The translations under genes were made by a program, and so were the position numbers. Positions 21,432-33,932 of a stretch of 64,000 nucleotides of DNA are shown one piece after another (the stretch's first letter is position 1; each line of letters opens with the position of its first letter). Origin of the DNA: Siphonodentalium dalli. Lineage: Eukaryota > Mollusca > Scaphopoda > Gadilida > Siphonodentaliidae. The notes under the pieces are model-generated. The model saw only the letters and a program-made list of their open reading frames with translations, was not told the origin of the DNA and did no database searches. The stretch lies in assembly GCA_032622095.1 (NCBI GenBank), contig CP136063.1, positions 205,395,934 to 205,459,933 of the forward strand, written 5' to 3'.

Positions 21432-23635
21432 ATAGATTCGTTTGGATTATTTGATTCTGAGATAAGCCGATAGCAAACTCATATCCATTGTTCCGTTTTA
21501 TGGCGCGGGCCACAGTGACAACACATTTTATTTAAAGAGCGTACATCTGGTATGTCGGTTTGTTTGGTTTGTTTGTGTTGTTATCCCATAATGAACACAG
21601 AGTAAGTTATTATAACTCGATAATTGCACTGAAATACTTACATTTCCAGTCCATTATGGACTCCAAATGAGGCGATTCAACGTCTATTGTGAACCTAAAC
21701 CAAATCCTATTATAAGCCGAAAACGTTCTGATTTTCTGGAGAACAGGCTGCATATGCCAAAGATGAAATCCCCAGACATGTTTTGGGTTGTATTAATAAG
21801 TTGGAATATGTTAAATAGTAATTGCTGGAAAGAACCAGGCTGATAAAATTCCACTATCGTATTTATAAAATTAAATATGTATATAAGTGTTCATAAGTGT
21901 ACACACATCTCCCCTTCAAGGAGGCTAATTCATCTTTCTACAGTAGTAGATCAGGCTGTAATGAGAATATGTGCATCACCATCAGACATAATGTAAGAGA
22001 GATAACACAATACAGATTGGATTATCGACCACGTGTCTTCCTCTATATTCCACGCTGGTTGTTTATCGGGTGTATTGGTATCAGCGTTCTCAAACGTGGA
22101 CCACTAATATATTTATTGACGTTCACCAAAGAATGCAGGGCAGGTAAAGAGTTAACGAGAAAACCATAGTCAGAAATGGTAACGCCATCAAGATCATATT
22201 ATTAGCCATATATATATATACTATAATATGAAATATATCTGTTTCATGAATGCACCACCTCAGAATTCCGTTAAAACAACTTATCCTTCAAATTATTACA
22301 AAAACTACGGCTTATCACTGCAGGTTTCTCATTCACCACACCAGAAAGCCTCTAAATGTGAACCAAAAATCGACTAATCGGATTAAATACACACCCGATA
22401 CTTCGCAATACGACATTTAGTCTACATTCCAACTGAGACATACTTCATAAGCAATGTTAGCTGTTTATTATATGCATTGTGTTCCCTCAATAAAATCTTC
22501 AACAGTGGCCCAGCCATTGTTCACACTTAAATATCGAAATCAATTAACGCGGTCATGAAAGTTACATACTGCAACAATCAGACATCCGCGAAGATACATC
22601 CGCGAATACATACATCCTGCAAAATGTCTAACCGGTACGCAATATACGTTATTAATCAAAGTTACCCCATAGCTCCTTTTTTATATAAATGTTGTTCGTC
22701 AAAAATAACACAAGTGACGAATTTAAAAACAGAAAACAGTTCATAAAAGTACAGTGCAAATACAATACATTTATTATATATGTTACTATTTAACTATTAT
22801 AATTATATTGTTATACGTTATATATCATATAATTTTTATGCAACATCAGACATTGTTGATTAATCCTTTCTTATCGAAGTTGTTTCCGTTACCTGTTTAC
22901 CGTCGTTCCGCTTTTTTATTTGTCGTAATATTTGGCGTATGCGGATAAACGAGTTTGTTGTATATTTACCGAAATTAAATTACATCATCCGCATGTGATA
23001 CCTGATGTCTCGGATATATTACTAATCTTGGGAAATGTCCTCAGAAAAACATTGATTGTCACCTTTTGTTATATTGTGGGAATAGGACATTACTATTCGT
23101 TCTACTACAGTTTCCTAAAAACAACTCGCATCGCGTGAAACCCGAAATCTGTTGTTCTGCGAGATATCCCCATCGCTCCATTGGCACGGCCAGATCAGCT
23201 ACGCAGTAAACCCCCATAGGGCGTAATGGCGTTGTCGAATTTGTTTTGTCGTTCAAATTGGGTCAATTTTGCGTCTTCTGAACAATGTTCATGGTAATTG
23301 CAAATTCTTGCACAATCACACAATTAGCAAAATATTATTTAAAATAGAGTTACACCCGGTGTGTACATGTACACACATAATCGCACTCGCACAGGTTAGT
23401 CGTTCATAAACAGTGAAGCACGTAGAATCACGTGATCTGTGACGTTCACCAGACCTGTTACAATCACGGCAGCCACACACGGACAATCTATAAGTAGAAT
23501 CTATCTGGTATCTATTGTAAACTGTCATATAAAATGTATATATAGTCGGCGTAAATAGCTTTACAAGAAAACTAAGATGCATGCATCAGGTCGGCCGTGA
23601 ACTATCTACCATAGAATTGTTGTAGCTATCGATTA
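21432..23635. other. Unannotated AT-rich stretch
   Basis: Frames at 21897-22169, 22555-23138 and 23316-23582 are short and match nothing I recognise. No repeat pair seen. Confidence 0.45.
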
Positions 23636-24016
23636 TACATTTTGAAACACCTGTCTGTATGTATGTATGTATGTATGTGTGTATGCGTGAATGCATGTGT
23701 GTATGTGTTATAGACTCTAACACTGCTCGAATTTGGTATTTAACGTGTCAACTTGACCTCGCTCATAGGCATGTTTCTGGACCTTGACCGATCCGACTAA
23801 AAATTTGTGTGTAGGACTACTTCGATCCCGGGAGCAATATGGACGGGTCCAATTTCACGTGGGACCATGTTCTCGAACGTGCTGATATAGGCATGTTTCT
23901 GGACCAATTGAACAATAGTTTGGCCAGACGCTGTATATACTGGGTACTGTCCAGATGGAGGCGATCACAAAAAAAATCCCTAACTAGCCCGAACGAAGTC
24001 GAGTACATCAGCTAGT
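23636..24016 (-). mobile_element. P-family element, inverted copy with (TATG)n tail
   Basis: Reading on the minus strand, the head is CTAG..GATGTACTCGACTTCG then TTCGGGC. On the plus strand the tail side is a (TATG)n microsatellite at 23655-23690. GACCTTGACCGATCC and CATGTTTCTGGACC units lie between. Strongly diverged. Confidence 0.6.
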
Positions 24017-24531
24017 TTAATATATATTTTGGACATTTGTCTGTCTGTTTGTCTGTTAGCTATGGCCGGGAAAACTGCCGGACAGATTTGACGAAATTTG
24101 ATACCTAGGGGTAATTATTTCCAGGGAGTATTTTGGACGGGTCAAATCTTGATCCCGACCTGACTTTGACATTCAAAAAGATCAATTCAAGGTCAAATCT
24201 GGTAAAACGGAAGTATTTCAACGAAATTTTATACCTACTGTTACTTTTGTCCCAGGAGTGTTTCGGGTGGGTCAAATCATGACCATGACCTGATCTTGAC
24301 ATTCAAAATTGTCAATTCAAGGTCAAATCGGGTATAAAGCCGGGCGGATTTCGACGGGTACTTTTGTCGTGACTTTTGTCCGGGGAGTGTTTTGGACGGG
24401 TCAAATCGTGACCCCGACATGACCTTCACCTTTAAAATAGTCAATTCAAGGTTAAATCGCGCATTTCTCCGAAAATCAGAGGGGAACATCCCGGACGAAG
24501 TGGGGTCCACGAGCTACTATTATATATTTCT
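24017..24531 (-). mobile_element. P-family element, inverted copy, tandem with its neighbour
   Basis: The tail is at the left (TATATTTTGGACATTTGTCTG then TCTG repeats) and the head at the right (CCCGGACGAAGTGGGGTCCA). Four internal units carry GTCAATTCAAGGTCAAATC and TTTTGTCC.GGGAGTGTTT. Orientation on the minus strand is head-to-tail with the 23636-24016 copy, as in the two plus-strand pairs. Confidence 0.7.
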
Positions 24532-25963
24532 AGATTTAGTTACAAACTAAATACCTGTATATTGTACAAAGAAATGTTTGACAAATATATCTGTATCAAT
24601 ATTACCATACGGGTCATTAAAATAGATACGACGAAACAAATTTTGAAGGGTGCATGTATCAGGTAAATATTTATATTTCAAATGATGACAGGAATGCAGA
24701 AAGTTGGAGTACCTACGTAATATTGGCTATCCGCATGAAGAGATATACATGTATATAAAAACCAGATGAGGGATATGTCTGTACAGTTGCTAAACAATTC
24801 AGTCATGCAAAAGAGGATCAAAGAGTAAGATACCAAATTGCTGCCTGTGGTAATGTTTTTTAACGAAATTCGGGAAAATTAGATTACTCTCACCCTGGTT
24901 ATCCAGAAGATAATTGTGGAATCTGATGACGATCGGACAAGGGGTGTCGTCTGTAGGATCAACCAAATTATTTAGCCATAACAATAGTAAAATTGAAGAT
25001 CACCGCTGGCAGTGATGTCTTCACAAGGACAGTTTGAGAACAAAATATGGCTCACATCTAGCGGTGACCCAAAATATCCACATAAGAAAAAGTTCTCCAA
25101 TAAAAGCTGGCTGCAGGGTGCGCCAATTGATTCAAATTCGAAATTTAGCAGGGTGTACTGCTTGTGGCCATGTTTTCCCCGCAAATTTGATAGACTGATG
25201 GACAAAACCACTGAATCCGTTGAATCAATATACATGTATACATGGATTAATTTATATGCATTGTTATACACAGTACTGGTATATAAAGGTACTGAAAATA
25301 ACTATATTACTAGTATACACAAAATAAACCATATATCATGGCTATGGGTTCTAATATCCGAACATGACAGCTGAGAACTTGGTGTGAATTAAAGAGTGGT
25401 GGTTTCTCAAGCATATCTAACCCTCCACGTTAGCAGCATGCCATTAAATGTCATAAGTATAATCTAGCTTGAGGACAGAAGTGATCCATAAACCCCCCCC
25501 CCTTAATTCAACCAGGTCCTCGCGCGATGTATGATCGATCACATGATGATCTAGGGGGATTAGAATTGATGTATAAAAACAGCACTGCATGTAAATATAA
25601 AATAAAATAGTGCTACATCTTATTACAGATTATTGCCATATATAATCAGTGATTATACAGACAGTCTGACAAAATAAAGTTTCAGTGACACTCTATCCGA
25701 AGAGGGGAATAATTTCATCTGTTACAGTCAATGGAGCAAATATGAATCTGGAAAGGTGAAATTTCTAAGTAATACTAGGTATCGACATGACGCGATAAAA
25801 TATAACGTAAATGCAATATGGCCGCTGGCGACCATTTTTTCCTATGAAATTAAAAAAATATTTGATAGCTCTCATCTGATAGATCAATATCAAGATAAAT
25901 ATGAAGTTTGGTGATGATCGGATGAGTGAAGTGGACTGTGGTCTGTGCTAAACGGTTTAGTAA
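24532..25963. other. Unannotated stretch with one weak ORF1-like fragment
   Basis: A 61-codon minus frame (24799-24984) contains DPTDDTPCPIVIRFHNYL, vaguely like the PRPI(I/V)VRF segment of LINE ORF1 RNA-binding proteins. The match is a short memory-based resemblance only. Frames at 24972-25374 on both strands overlap and are unrecognised. Confidence 0.3.
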
Positions 25964-26290
25964 TGCTTAAAAAGATTCTTACCTTAATATTTTTATGTTC
26001 ACTTTATAAACTTCACTGAGTCATCTTTGTCATGTATTGAGTTTGATATCTTTTGTTAACAGTTTATAAATCATGTATGTCTCATGTTTGTTATTTTAAT
26101 TTATGTGTTTATTATCATTAAATAAAGTTGCATTCCTTAAAAAGATGCTTACCTCAATGTTTTTATGTTCACTTTATAAACTCCACTGAGTCATCTTTGT
26201 CATGTATTGAATTTGATATCTTTTGTTAACAGTTTATAAATTATGTATGTCTCGTGTTCGTTATTATATTATATACACTTTATAGTGTGT
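25964..26290. repeat. Tandem duplication, about 170 bp x 2
   Basis: CTTAAAAAGATKCTTACCT, TTTTATGTTCACTTTATAAA and TCATCTTTGTCATGTATTGA occur in both halves with about 90% identity by eye. The first half ends with AAATAAAGTTGCATTCC, which looks like a 3' end. Confidence 0.85.
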
Positions 26291-27030
26291 TTTCAGAACG
26301 AAAACAAATTGAATAAAATCAACAAATTTGTAAATTTAAAAACAATTCAAACGTTGTTGTATTCCATGTCCCAGCCCGGACATATACACCAAATTTCAAT
26401 AATATTCATTGAGAAACAACGGACCAAACGCTATATAACACCCGTATAAATCTTTTATTCCGAATCGGACTCGGGTACATGTTATAGTAGGTACCGAATT
26501 GACACACGTCGACTGGGCGAGTTGGCCCTGGGGCGATTAGGCCGATTCCGGCACATTCTAGAATTTACCGTATGTATCCGTTTACGCGTAGTTTACTTTA
26601 GAAAGTTCCGCAATTAATACCGTAAATAGAGCGACCATATTTGACAGAGAATGCCTCTGTTATTGATTATCAAGTTGCTGTACATTAAAAACGACAAATT
26701 CACATGCTCGTTCAAGCGCAGTAGTCTATTTTCCCCATGTTAAAGGACATCCACAAATACTAAATAACGCTAACCTACTGCCGAATGTTTGACACGACAA
26801 CTGTTAACATATTTGGGCTGAATTCATCTGACGCGGTATTATTCCTCAAAAGAAACAACAAAACCATCGTTACTTGGAAATGTAGTTTGGGCTAACATTT
26901 ACATAAATCCTCCAGATCAATTATCCGACACACACGTCAGATGAAAAAGTCACATGAAGTAACCGGCCAAATTGGCCGAAATGATGCCAAATCGGACGGA
27001 CCATTAACACTCCCATGTATGACTGGGGCT
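26291..27030. other. Unannotated stretch
   Basis: Nothing supported. The left flank of the hAT-like element begins here. Confidence 0.45.
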
Positions 27031-28020
27031 CAGGGACGTGGCGACGGGGGATTGGGTGTCTCACACTTCCCCAACTGTGGTCAAATTTTTCAACAATTGG
27101 AAATTTCATACCTGACACAACATTATTTGGAAATTTCACACCAACAATAGGTTGAAAATGTTCTCTTAGTTTCATTTTCAAACAATTTATTGGGGGAATT
27201 TATTGTTGTTGTACCAATATTTGCATATTTTCCTACTTTTTGTCAAAATTTTTGACTGAAATGGCCATCAGTTGGAAATTTCCAACCTTAGAAAGCTTGT
27301 GTCCTGGTCCCTCCCCGTGGCCAGTCAAAAACTGCTAGTTAATTTAAGAAAACAATATCGTCCTGCATTTGGTCAACATTGCCATTGGAATTGTCATCAG
27401 TTGGAAATTTTCCAAACTAAGTGGGGGTGTCAGGTTTGAATTTCCAACTCTAAGAATGCTTGAGGCTAGTCTAGATGCTAGGATTTTTCACACACCGGGC
27501 CGAACCATGGTCGGTCGGTGTGTCATGGTCCCTCCCCCGTGGCCTAGAAAAAACTGCTAATTAGTTTAAGAAAAGAAAATTTTGCTACATTTGGTCAAAA
27601 TTGTGGACTGAAATGGTCATCAGTTGGATAATTTTCCAACCTAAGGGTGAGTATGATGTTTGAAATTTTGGAAAGCTTGAGGCCAGTCTACATGCTAGGA
27701 TTTTGCGATTTTCTTGTTTAGTTTTCAAAATTTTCTCACACCGTGTCGAACAACCATAGTCGGCCCGGTGTGTCCTGGTCTCTTGTCCATAGCCGTGTGC
27801 ATTTGTCAGGAGTTGGACCACTAGATGTTATGATTTATGCAATTTTCAGGTTAAATATCTGAATGTTCTCATACCGGGTATATAGAACCATGGTTTATGA
27901 ATATGGGCCTGATATGCAAGGGAGTGAAAATGAAATTATGCAAAACTTGGATTCAAGGGGATGCAGATGGAATCCCCCAAATTGGACACCCACAACGGAG
28001 ACCCTCTAGCCACGTCCCTG
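27031..28020 (+). mobile_element. hAT-like non-autonomous element D, long copy
   Basis: The left end CAGGGACGTGGCGACGG and the right end CTCTAGCCACGTCCCTG are imperfect inverted repeats of the hAT-like CAGGG...CCCTG type. The interior has three diverged units (ACTGAAATGG.CATCAGTTGG, AAATTTYCCAAC, CTTGAGGCYAGTCTA.ATGCT), so the 990 bp is an enlarged version of the 424-bp copy at 34526. Flanks CTGGGGCT and TGGGCTTC are only roughly alike, so the 8-bp duplication is uncertain. Noncoding. Confidence 0.7.
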
Positions 28021-30100
28021 TGGGCTTCTTGCAACTTTGCGAAAACCCTGTGCCAATGACGATGACGTGATAATGTGTTTACTTGCGATCCGTATATAAA
28101 TAAGTCACCAAGCTTCAAGAAAAACTGGGGGTCGCTATATATTGTACATGTATATGTTTTCCCTTCTTTATTTCGTGCTGTCTGTCTCTCTTGTATAAAC
28201 AACACTTATTTTGCTCAATGTCTATATAGGATATCTTTGCCCAGAGCATAAAGCATACCGAGTAATGGTGCTACCACGTCGTTATTTACCAATACAGACA
28301 CAAACATGAGGTATCAGTTTGAATAAATTATCAACGCGCAAATATATATAACGAAGCAGACTGGTGCCTATAGAACCGGGAGTTTACATAACGCGGTCTA
28401 TGTCAGCCATAAATATTTACGCTTTGACGAATTCAGAATATATATATGATCGGTCATGTTCTTATATGAACACTATAGCACTATAGTGGTCCATATATTG
28501 CATGTTATTATTGTATACAGCCACATTGATTAGGGGGTCGAATATCACATGTGAACAATACCTTATTGATTCCTGCTATTTACTGATAAGCAATGTGCCA
28601 TCAATTTAGATCAATGCGGTATAAAAGTATGTCAACCTATAATGTTTATCAACCCTTCTAGGCCGAGACCTTTGGCGAGCTATTGTCTCGGAATTGTTTC
28701 TAATTCCGGGTGCTGGCTGTTCCGAGTTAACACTAAGTTGGACACAATTTACGAAGCCAATTTTCGGGTAACCACGCAAAAGATAAATGAAAAATATTTA
28801 AAATCAACATCATTCGTATGACACATGCATCGTTAAAATAAACACAATCACCCATAAGTAAATTACCAAACCACGGATAACATGCAGACAACTCAAGAAA
28901 ATCAAGACAGGGCGTAAGAGCGAGCTTTACTGAGCCCACTATCACCTTTGTGTCGACCTTGCGGGCGGGCACACAAATCCTTTTCTCGATTATTGATTTT
29001 ACTGATATGGAACCATTAGTAAAATGCACAATATTAAAAAATAAATTAAAAATCTGCGTTATTAAATGTCGATTATACCGTGGAGAAGTGGCTTAAAATG
29101 TTTTTATTTGGCTAAACAAAAATCTGGAAGTGGCTACAAGCTTTTTTGAGTCAGCGCGATCACTGTAAGTAATGTGTGGAAAACGATCATAATTGAAACG
29201 CTCTTTATTATATAACGCTATTTTTTGCGACGGAAAGGATGGACGCTCTTTACAAGAGAAAAGTCCTGATACAATGTAGATACATATTACTATATTTTGC
29301 GGCACATTAATGACCGGTGCGAATCAGTTGATATGTGAATGCCTGTCTCGGACAAACTAACACCATGTTAACAAAACGAAAGCCGGAAACGGATTTAACC
29401 GGCCCATTCTAGTCACCAAATACCACAATTTGTCGCCATCAAATTGCAGCATTTTATTGTAATCCCGAATATCATTTAAGACCCTGTGGACACAGTGTGT
29501 GTGTTGACAATGTAACTACTGTATAGATGTCTCAAACTATAAGTGTAATATAAACATGGCCACAGCAGAGAACATTCTGAATGGCACATCCTTCAAACAT
29601 CCGAATCGCGTACAAAATACACCTAATAATATCGCTTTTGAATTTTCCCGGTATCGAAATAGGTCGAGAAATACTTTCTACGAGCATTTTATTTCCCAGA
29701 AAGACACAATGAAGTCGTATAAAATAAAACTTTGAACGCGGTGTTTGTGTCCCAAATAAAACAGCCATTTGCACGACATGGAACAGAAAAGAGCGTTCTG
29801 TGTTACTCTATTTATGATATGCATGTAGAAATAAAGAGCGATTGTTGAACTTCTGTACGACAAATTGAAAACAGTTGAAAATTGGCTATGACCACTGGTG
29901 ACCATTGAAAGTTTTTCACAGAGCATTATAATTCGGTATATACCAATAGTTCGTACAATTGTCAACATATCTTATATACCTCCTTCCAAATTACGTAGAC
30001 AATATTTAGAAGCTAGAATAAGTCACGTTTAAACTATCACAACAATCTCACGTTGAATCGCAATTCGAAATGGCTTTTGCTTCAGACGTGATTTTTTTAT
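28021..30100. other. Unannotated stretch with clustered AAAGAGCG motifs
   Basis: CGCTCTTTAT at 29199-29208 and ATAAAGAGCG at 29831-29840 face each other, with two shorter versions between (29244, 29788). A roughly 640-bp inverted-end element is possible. No recognisable coding frame. Confidence 0.4.
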
Positions 30101-30970
30101 TTATGACCAACGTTGGAGTGAGACACCTATAATGCCCACGCGCTGTCGGACATAACATTTATAAAATGATGACCAACGTTGGGGGTGAGACACCTATAAT
30201 GCACACGCTGTCGGACATGACATTTCTAATTATGACCAAGTTGGGGTTAGACATCCATCATGCCCACGCTGTCGGACATGGCATTTCTAACTTATGACCA
30301 AGTTGGAGTGAGACACCCATAATGCCCACGCTGTCGGACATGAAATTTCTAAATTATGACCAACGTTGGAGTGAGACACCTATATTTCCCACGCTGTCGG
30401 ACAAGAAATTTCTAAATTATGACCAACGTTGGAGTGAGACACCTATAATGCCCACGGTGTCGGACATGAAATTTCTAAATTATGACCAACGTTGGAGTGA
30501 GACACCTATATTTCCCACGCTGTCGGACAAGAAATTTCTAAATTATGACCAACGTTGGAGTGAGACACATATAATGCCCACGCTGTCGGACATGAAATTT
30601 CTAAATTATGACCAACGTTGAAGACTTTGGAGTGAGACACCTATAATGCCCACGCTGTCCGACATGAAAAATTTCTAAATTATGACCAATGTTGGAGTGA
30701 GACACCTATAATGCCCACGCTGTCGGACATGACATTTCTAAATTATGACCAAGTTGGGGTGAGACACCTATAATGTCCACGCTGTCGGACATGAAATTTC
30801 TAAATTATGACCAACGTTGGGGTGAGACATCCATAATGCCCACGCTGTCGGACATGATATTTCTATATGATGGCCAACGTTAGGATAAGACACCTATAAT
30901 GCCCACGCTGTCGGACATGATATTTCTAAATTATGACCAAGTTGGTGTGAAACATCCATCATGCCCACGC
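30101..30970. repeat. 63-bp minisatellite, about 14 copies
   Basis: Unit: TTATGACCAACGTTGGAGTG, AGACACCTATAATGCCCACG, CTGTCGGACATGAAATTTCT, AAA. The outer copies are more diverged and the middle (30300-30620) is homogenised. 63 is divisible by three, giving a 99-codon plus frame (30322-30621) with 21-residue repeats. Neighbouring copies break the frame by indels, so it is not called coding. Confidence 0.93.
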
Positions 30971-31259
30971 TATCGCCACATGACTGCGTCTGTTCGCCAG
31001 TCTGTTTAATATGCATAACGGTCTTAACTGATTGTCTCCTATGCGATTATATACTTTAAAAGGTGAAAGTCGATAATATCTTTTGTCACCAGTATGTTTT
31101 ATCGCAGTCTCCATCTCAATCGATCAAAAGTACATCAGGTGTAAAATTCTACCTTCAAAATCAATTGCATTGCAGATTTTGACTGCCCGTGCAGGGAGAA
31201 GCTCCGTCCAGATGTACGTTGAACATTGATTGTCTCGTGTCCCTGATTAACCCTTGTTT

Positions 31260-31400
31260 TTACTAAATGGAAATTTCATTATGGTATATCCCACCCAGTT
31301 ATATAAAAGTGTACATTGGAATGGTATATTATTCATTTTAATGGATGTTCAGGAAATAGTTAGCAGACGACAGACAGGCGAAATGATAAAACATATATAT
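31260..31400 (+). repeat. Dispersed repeat E, copy 1 (fragment)
   Basis: ACATTGGAATGGTATATTATTCATTTT, GGATGTT and AGCAGACGACAGACAGGCGA plus AATGATAA match 52380-52560 and 56650-56960. Confidence 0.6.
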
Positions 31401-31469
31401 CTCTTTACGCACGTAACTTTTTTTTTAATTACATTGTTTTAAATAAAAAAAAAATTGAACAATAGCATC

Positions 31470-31945
31470 GCTAGGGCGTGGCAAAATACGGCCCTTTGGC
31501 CATTTCGAATTGTACTACCGCAAAATAAAACAATAGTTTGAACTTACAAAGAATATCTGATATACCACTAATTTCAATGCCAAAATGAGGTCAAATTCTA
31601 AGTCGAAAAATGGCTGTAACTCATGTGAAAATAATTGGACAGAACCTATATTTGAACTTGGCCTGTGGTTTTAGCTGGGAAATACACCTACCAAATTTTG
31701 CTTCATATTATATAATTCAAACTGGAGTTATCGGTCGGAAACCAAAAATGTTAACAGACGGTCAAATTCTAAGTCGAAAAAGGGCGTATAAAAACTAACG
31801 CAGTTATAACATCCGCCAGGGCACGCCAAGTGACCACTCCAAATTTGTTTGAAATCTGTCCAGGGGTCTGGGAGAAAAATAAAACAATCCAGACAGACAT
31901 ACAGACAAACATATCCTACTCTGTATATATATTGCCAAAGTAATT
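31470..31945 (+). repeat. Dispersed element with CAGACA-type tail
   Basis: Two copies of GGTCAAATTCTAAGTCGAAAA (about 31591 and 31759) are followed by a tail AATCCAGACAGACATACAGA and CAAACATATCC. Style resembles P-family elements (query-like body, microsatellite near the 3' end), but the sequence differs. Edges uncertain. Confidence 0.45.
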
Positions 31946-32085
31946 TTCCTTCTGTTTTTAATTTTTCGCATATAAGTGTGAGACACGCTCTTTATTTTAC
32001 CATATGAGGTATATTCCACCAAGTAACGCCCTGTTCCATTCAGAAGAAAAGTCGACTTTCTAAAATATGAGACTCGAATAAGTAT

Positions 32086-32161
32086 GTTAACACATTCCGT
32101 ATAAAAGTTAACACATTCCGTATAAAAGTTAACACATTCCGTATAAAAGTTAACACATTCC
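32086..32161. repeat. 21-bp tandem repeat, about 3.6 copies, at the edge of element C
   Basis: GTTAACACATTCCGTATAAAA is repeated perfectly. The last partial unit runs straight into the C terminus (ACACATTCCGCAGAATGAAC), so the repeat arose by serial duplication of the element's end. Confidence 0.92.
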
Positions 32162-32776
32162 GCAGAATGAACTACTATTGATAAGAATTACGAATAGCTT
32201 AAAGATGCATAATCCGAATTAACGATCGCAAATTACTATTTCCTTGGCTTCGGGTGTAAAAAATATTTGATTCGAGTCGAGGAACCCACCCATCAAAGCT
32301 CAGAGTGATCAGATATCAATGTTTGAAGTCTATTATTTTTCACCGCCGATAATTTTAAGTGGCCCAGTAAACAGTCGACGAGAAGTCGGTTTCGGACCAA
32401 ATTGCGGATGAAGATGGAAAACTCTAAAATCAAGTGGCTTTCGTAAATGTTTCGTACGCTCCAAATACATTTTCGCAAAATTGACGATGTCGAGTTATTT
32501 GTGCTAAAATAGTCCCATTCATACTTCTCGCAACTCACTGTAAGGTGATATCGTTCTGTTTTCCGTCATTATTTTGTACTTAATTGTGTTGTTTACAGGT
32601 CATAGTAAGCGGTATAGGCTCGACGATTGCATGCAAAGCTGGGGTGTCCACACTTGGTTTCTCGAAATCGTAATCGTAAAAATAGCAAAACGACAACTGA
32701 TAGAAAGAACACACATTCTAGTGACGTGATATTCCTAATTCTTATCTGCAGTTGTTCGTAACGCGAAAGGTGTAAA
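32153..32776. mobile_element. Element C, copy 2 (unoccupied by nested elements)
   Basis: Left end ACACATTCCGCAGAATGAAC, TTGATAAGAATTACGAATAG; right end AATTCTTATCTGCAGTTGTT, CGCGAAAGGTGT, an imperfect TIR. Shares the interior CAAAACGACAACTGATAGAA, AAGAACACACATTCTAGTGA with copy 1. Noncoding. Confidence 0.75.
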
Positions 32777-32885
32777 TTATAAAACGTATTTATCGATCTT
32801 TATTTATAGCACACTTCTATTGACCTTAACTGCCTAGGTATGAGTAGTGTATGGACAATCAACACGTACTAAGCTTGAAAGCTTC

Positions 32886-33245
32886 AATCGCACAACTACC
32901 GGTAAACTACGTGACATATACATACAAGAATGGTGGTCAACAATATCGAAACCAAGCAAATTCGCATTTTAACGGATTATAAAGCCAAATTTTGAACGAG
33001 ATAATTACCTATCTCTTGATGATAACAGAGCAGTTAGCAATATTTTAGCTTTCCGCACAAGAAAACACAAACTTCCCATAGAACTCGGTGCTTGGACAAA
33101 TACGGATTATTCCGACAGAATCTACACTCTCTGTAATCTTGAAATAGGCGATGAATACCGCATGGTACTTAAGTGTAGGGAACTTAGCGAACTTAGGTTA
33201 ATATATCTGAAACCCTTCTACAACCAGATACCAACACTTGGTTGA
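32886..33245 (+). pseudogene. Decayed LINE ORF2 C-terminus
   Basis: Frame +, anchored at 32910, reads RDIYIQEWWSTISKPSKF, then an in-frame TAA (32970-32972), then RIIKPNFERDNYLSLDDNRA and so on to KFRTRKHKLPIEL-type sequence, then YTLCNLEIGDEYRMVLKC and LRLIYLKPFYNQIPTLG before TGA at 33243. The order W..I...K, FE.YL, FR...HKLPIE.G.W, C-x2-C...GDEYH....C, R.YLKP(F/Y)Y is the C-terminal region after reverse transcriptase in CR1-like and related LINEs (established family pattern). Two of the four presumed zinc ligands are lost (the first Cys is Tyr, the His is Arg). The DNA to about 33480 ends CAGAATAAACTGAATATTG, probably its 3' UTR. Origin clear, inactive. Confidence 0.75.
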
Positions 33246-33575
33246 AACCTTGTCAGTATTTATTGAGAAGGTCCTTGAAATATTTAGGTCCCCACTGGGG
33301 TTTACTACCACCAGACTGTCGAACTGAAAGAGCGTAGATAACGAATACCGACCACCCCATTCCTATTTGTATGTCAAACATATACATGTATATACCTGTA
33401 ATGACCATATATATATTGTATTTACGTATACACATCTGTAATGTCTATTATTGACGACCAGAATAAACTGAATATTGTTAAAACCGTGCGTATATTTTCC
33501 ATATCGCAAGTTTTTTGTTGGTGATCGAACTTATATTCGCACAATGGTATAATAATATTATGATTATGCTGTTAA

Positions 33576-33928
33576 CCCTTTACCCAACAGAAGGGCCCTG
33601 TGCCAATGCAATCTCTTATATATGCGAGTCGACCATAGGTCGCCTCGCATATATAAGAGAATGCATTGGCTTAACATATTAAAAATTATAAAATTGTTAA
33701 AGAATGTAAGGCCAATGCATTCTCTTATATATGCGAGGCGACCTATGGTCGACTCGCATATATAAGAGAATGCATTGGCACAGGGCATAACTGTAACTAT
33801 CACAATGTGGTCAAGGAGCCGGTTCCAATGATATCCATATTTGTATGGTTCTATTGAGACAGACCGAAGATATTTTAGGCTGTTGAAGCTTTATTTGGCC
33901 GGTTTTGGCCGTTTTGTTGGGTAAAGGG
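33576..33928. mobile_element. piggyBac-like TTAA MITE with paired palindromes, copy 1
   Basis: TTAA (33572-33575 and 33929-33932) bounds a perfect TIR, CCCTTTACCCAACA / TGTTGGGTAAAGGG. TTAA duplication plus CCC-starting ends is the piggyBac signature. Inside, CCCTGTG...CACAGGG encloses two near-perfect palindromes (about 33602-33670 and 33712-33780), the same ones as in 19118-19580. The right third is almost identical to the copy at 52759, implying recent movement. Noncoding. Confidence 0.88.
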
Positions 33929-33932
33929 TTAA

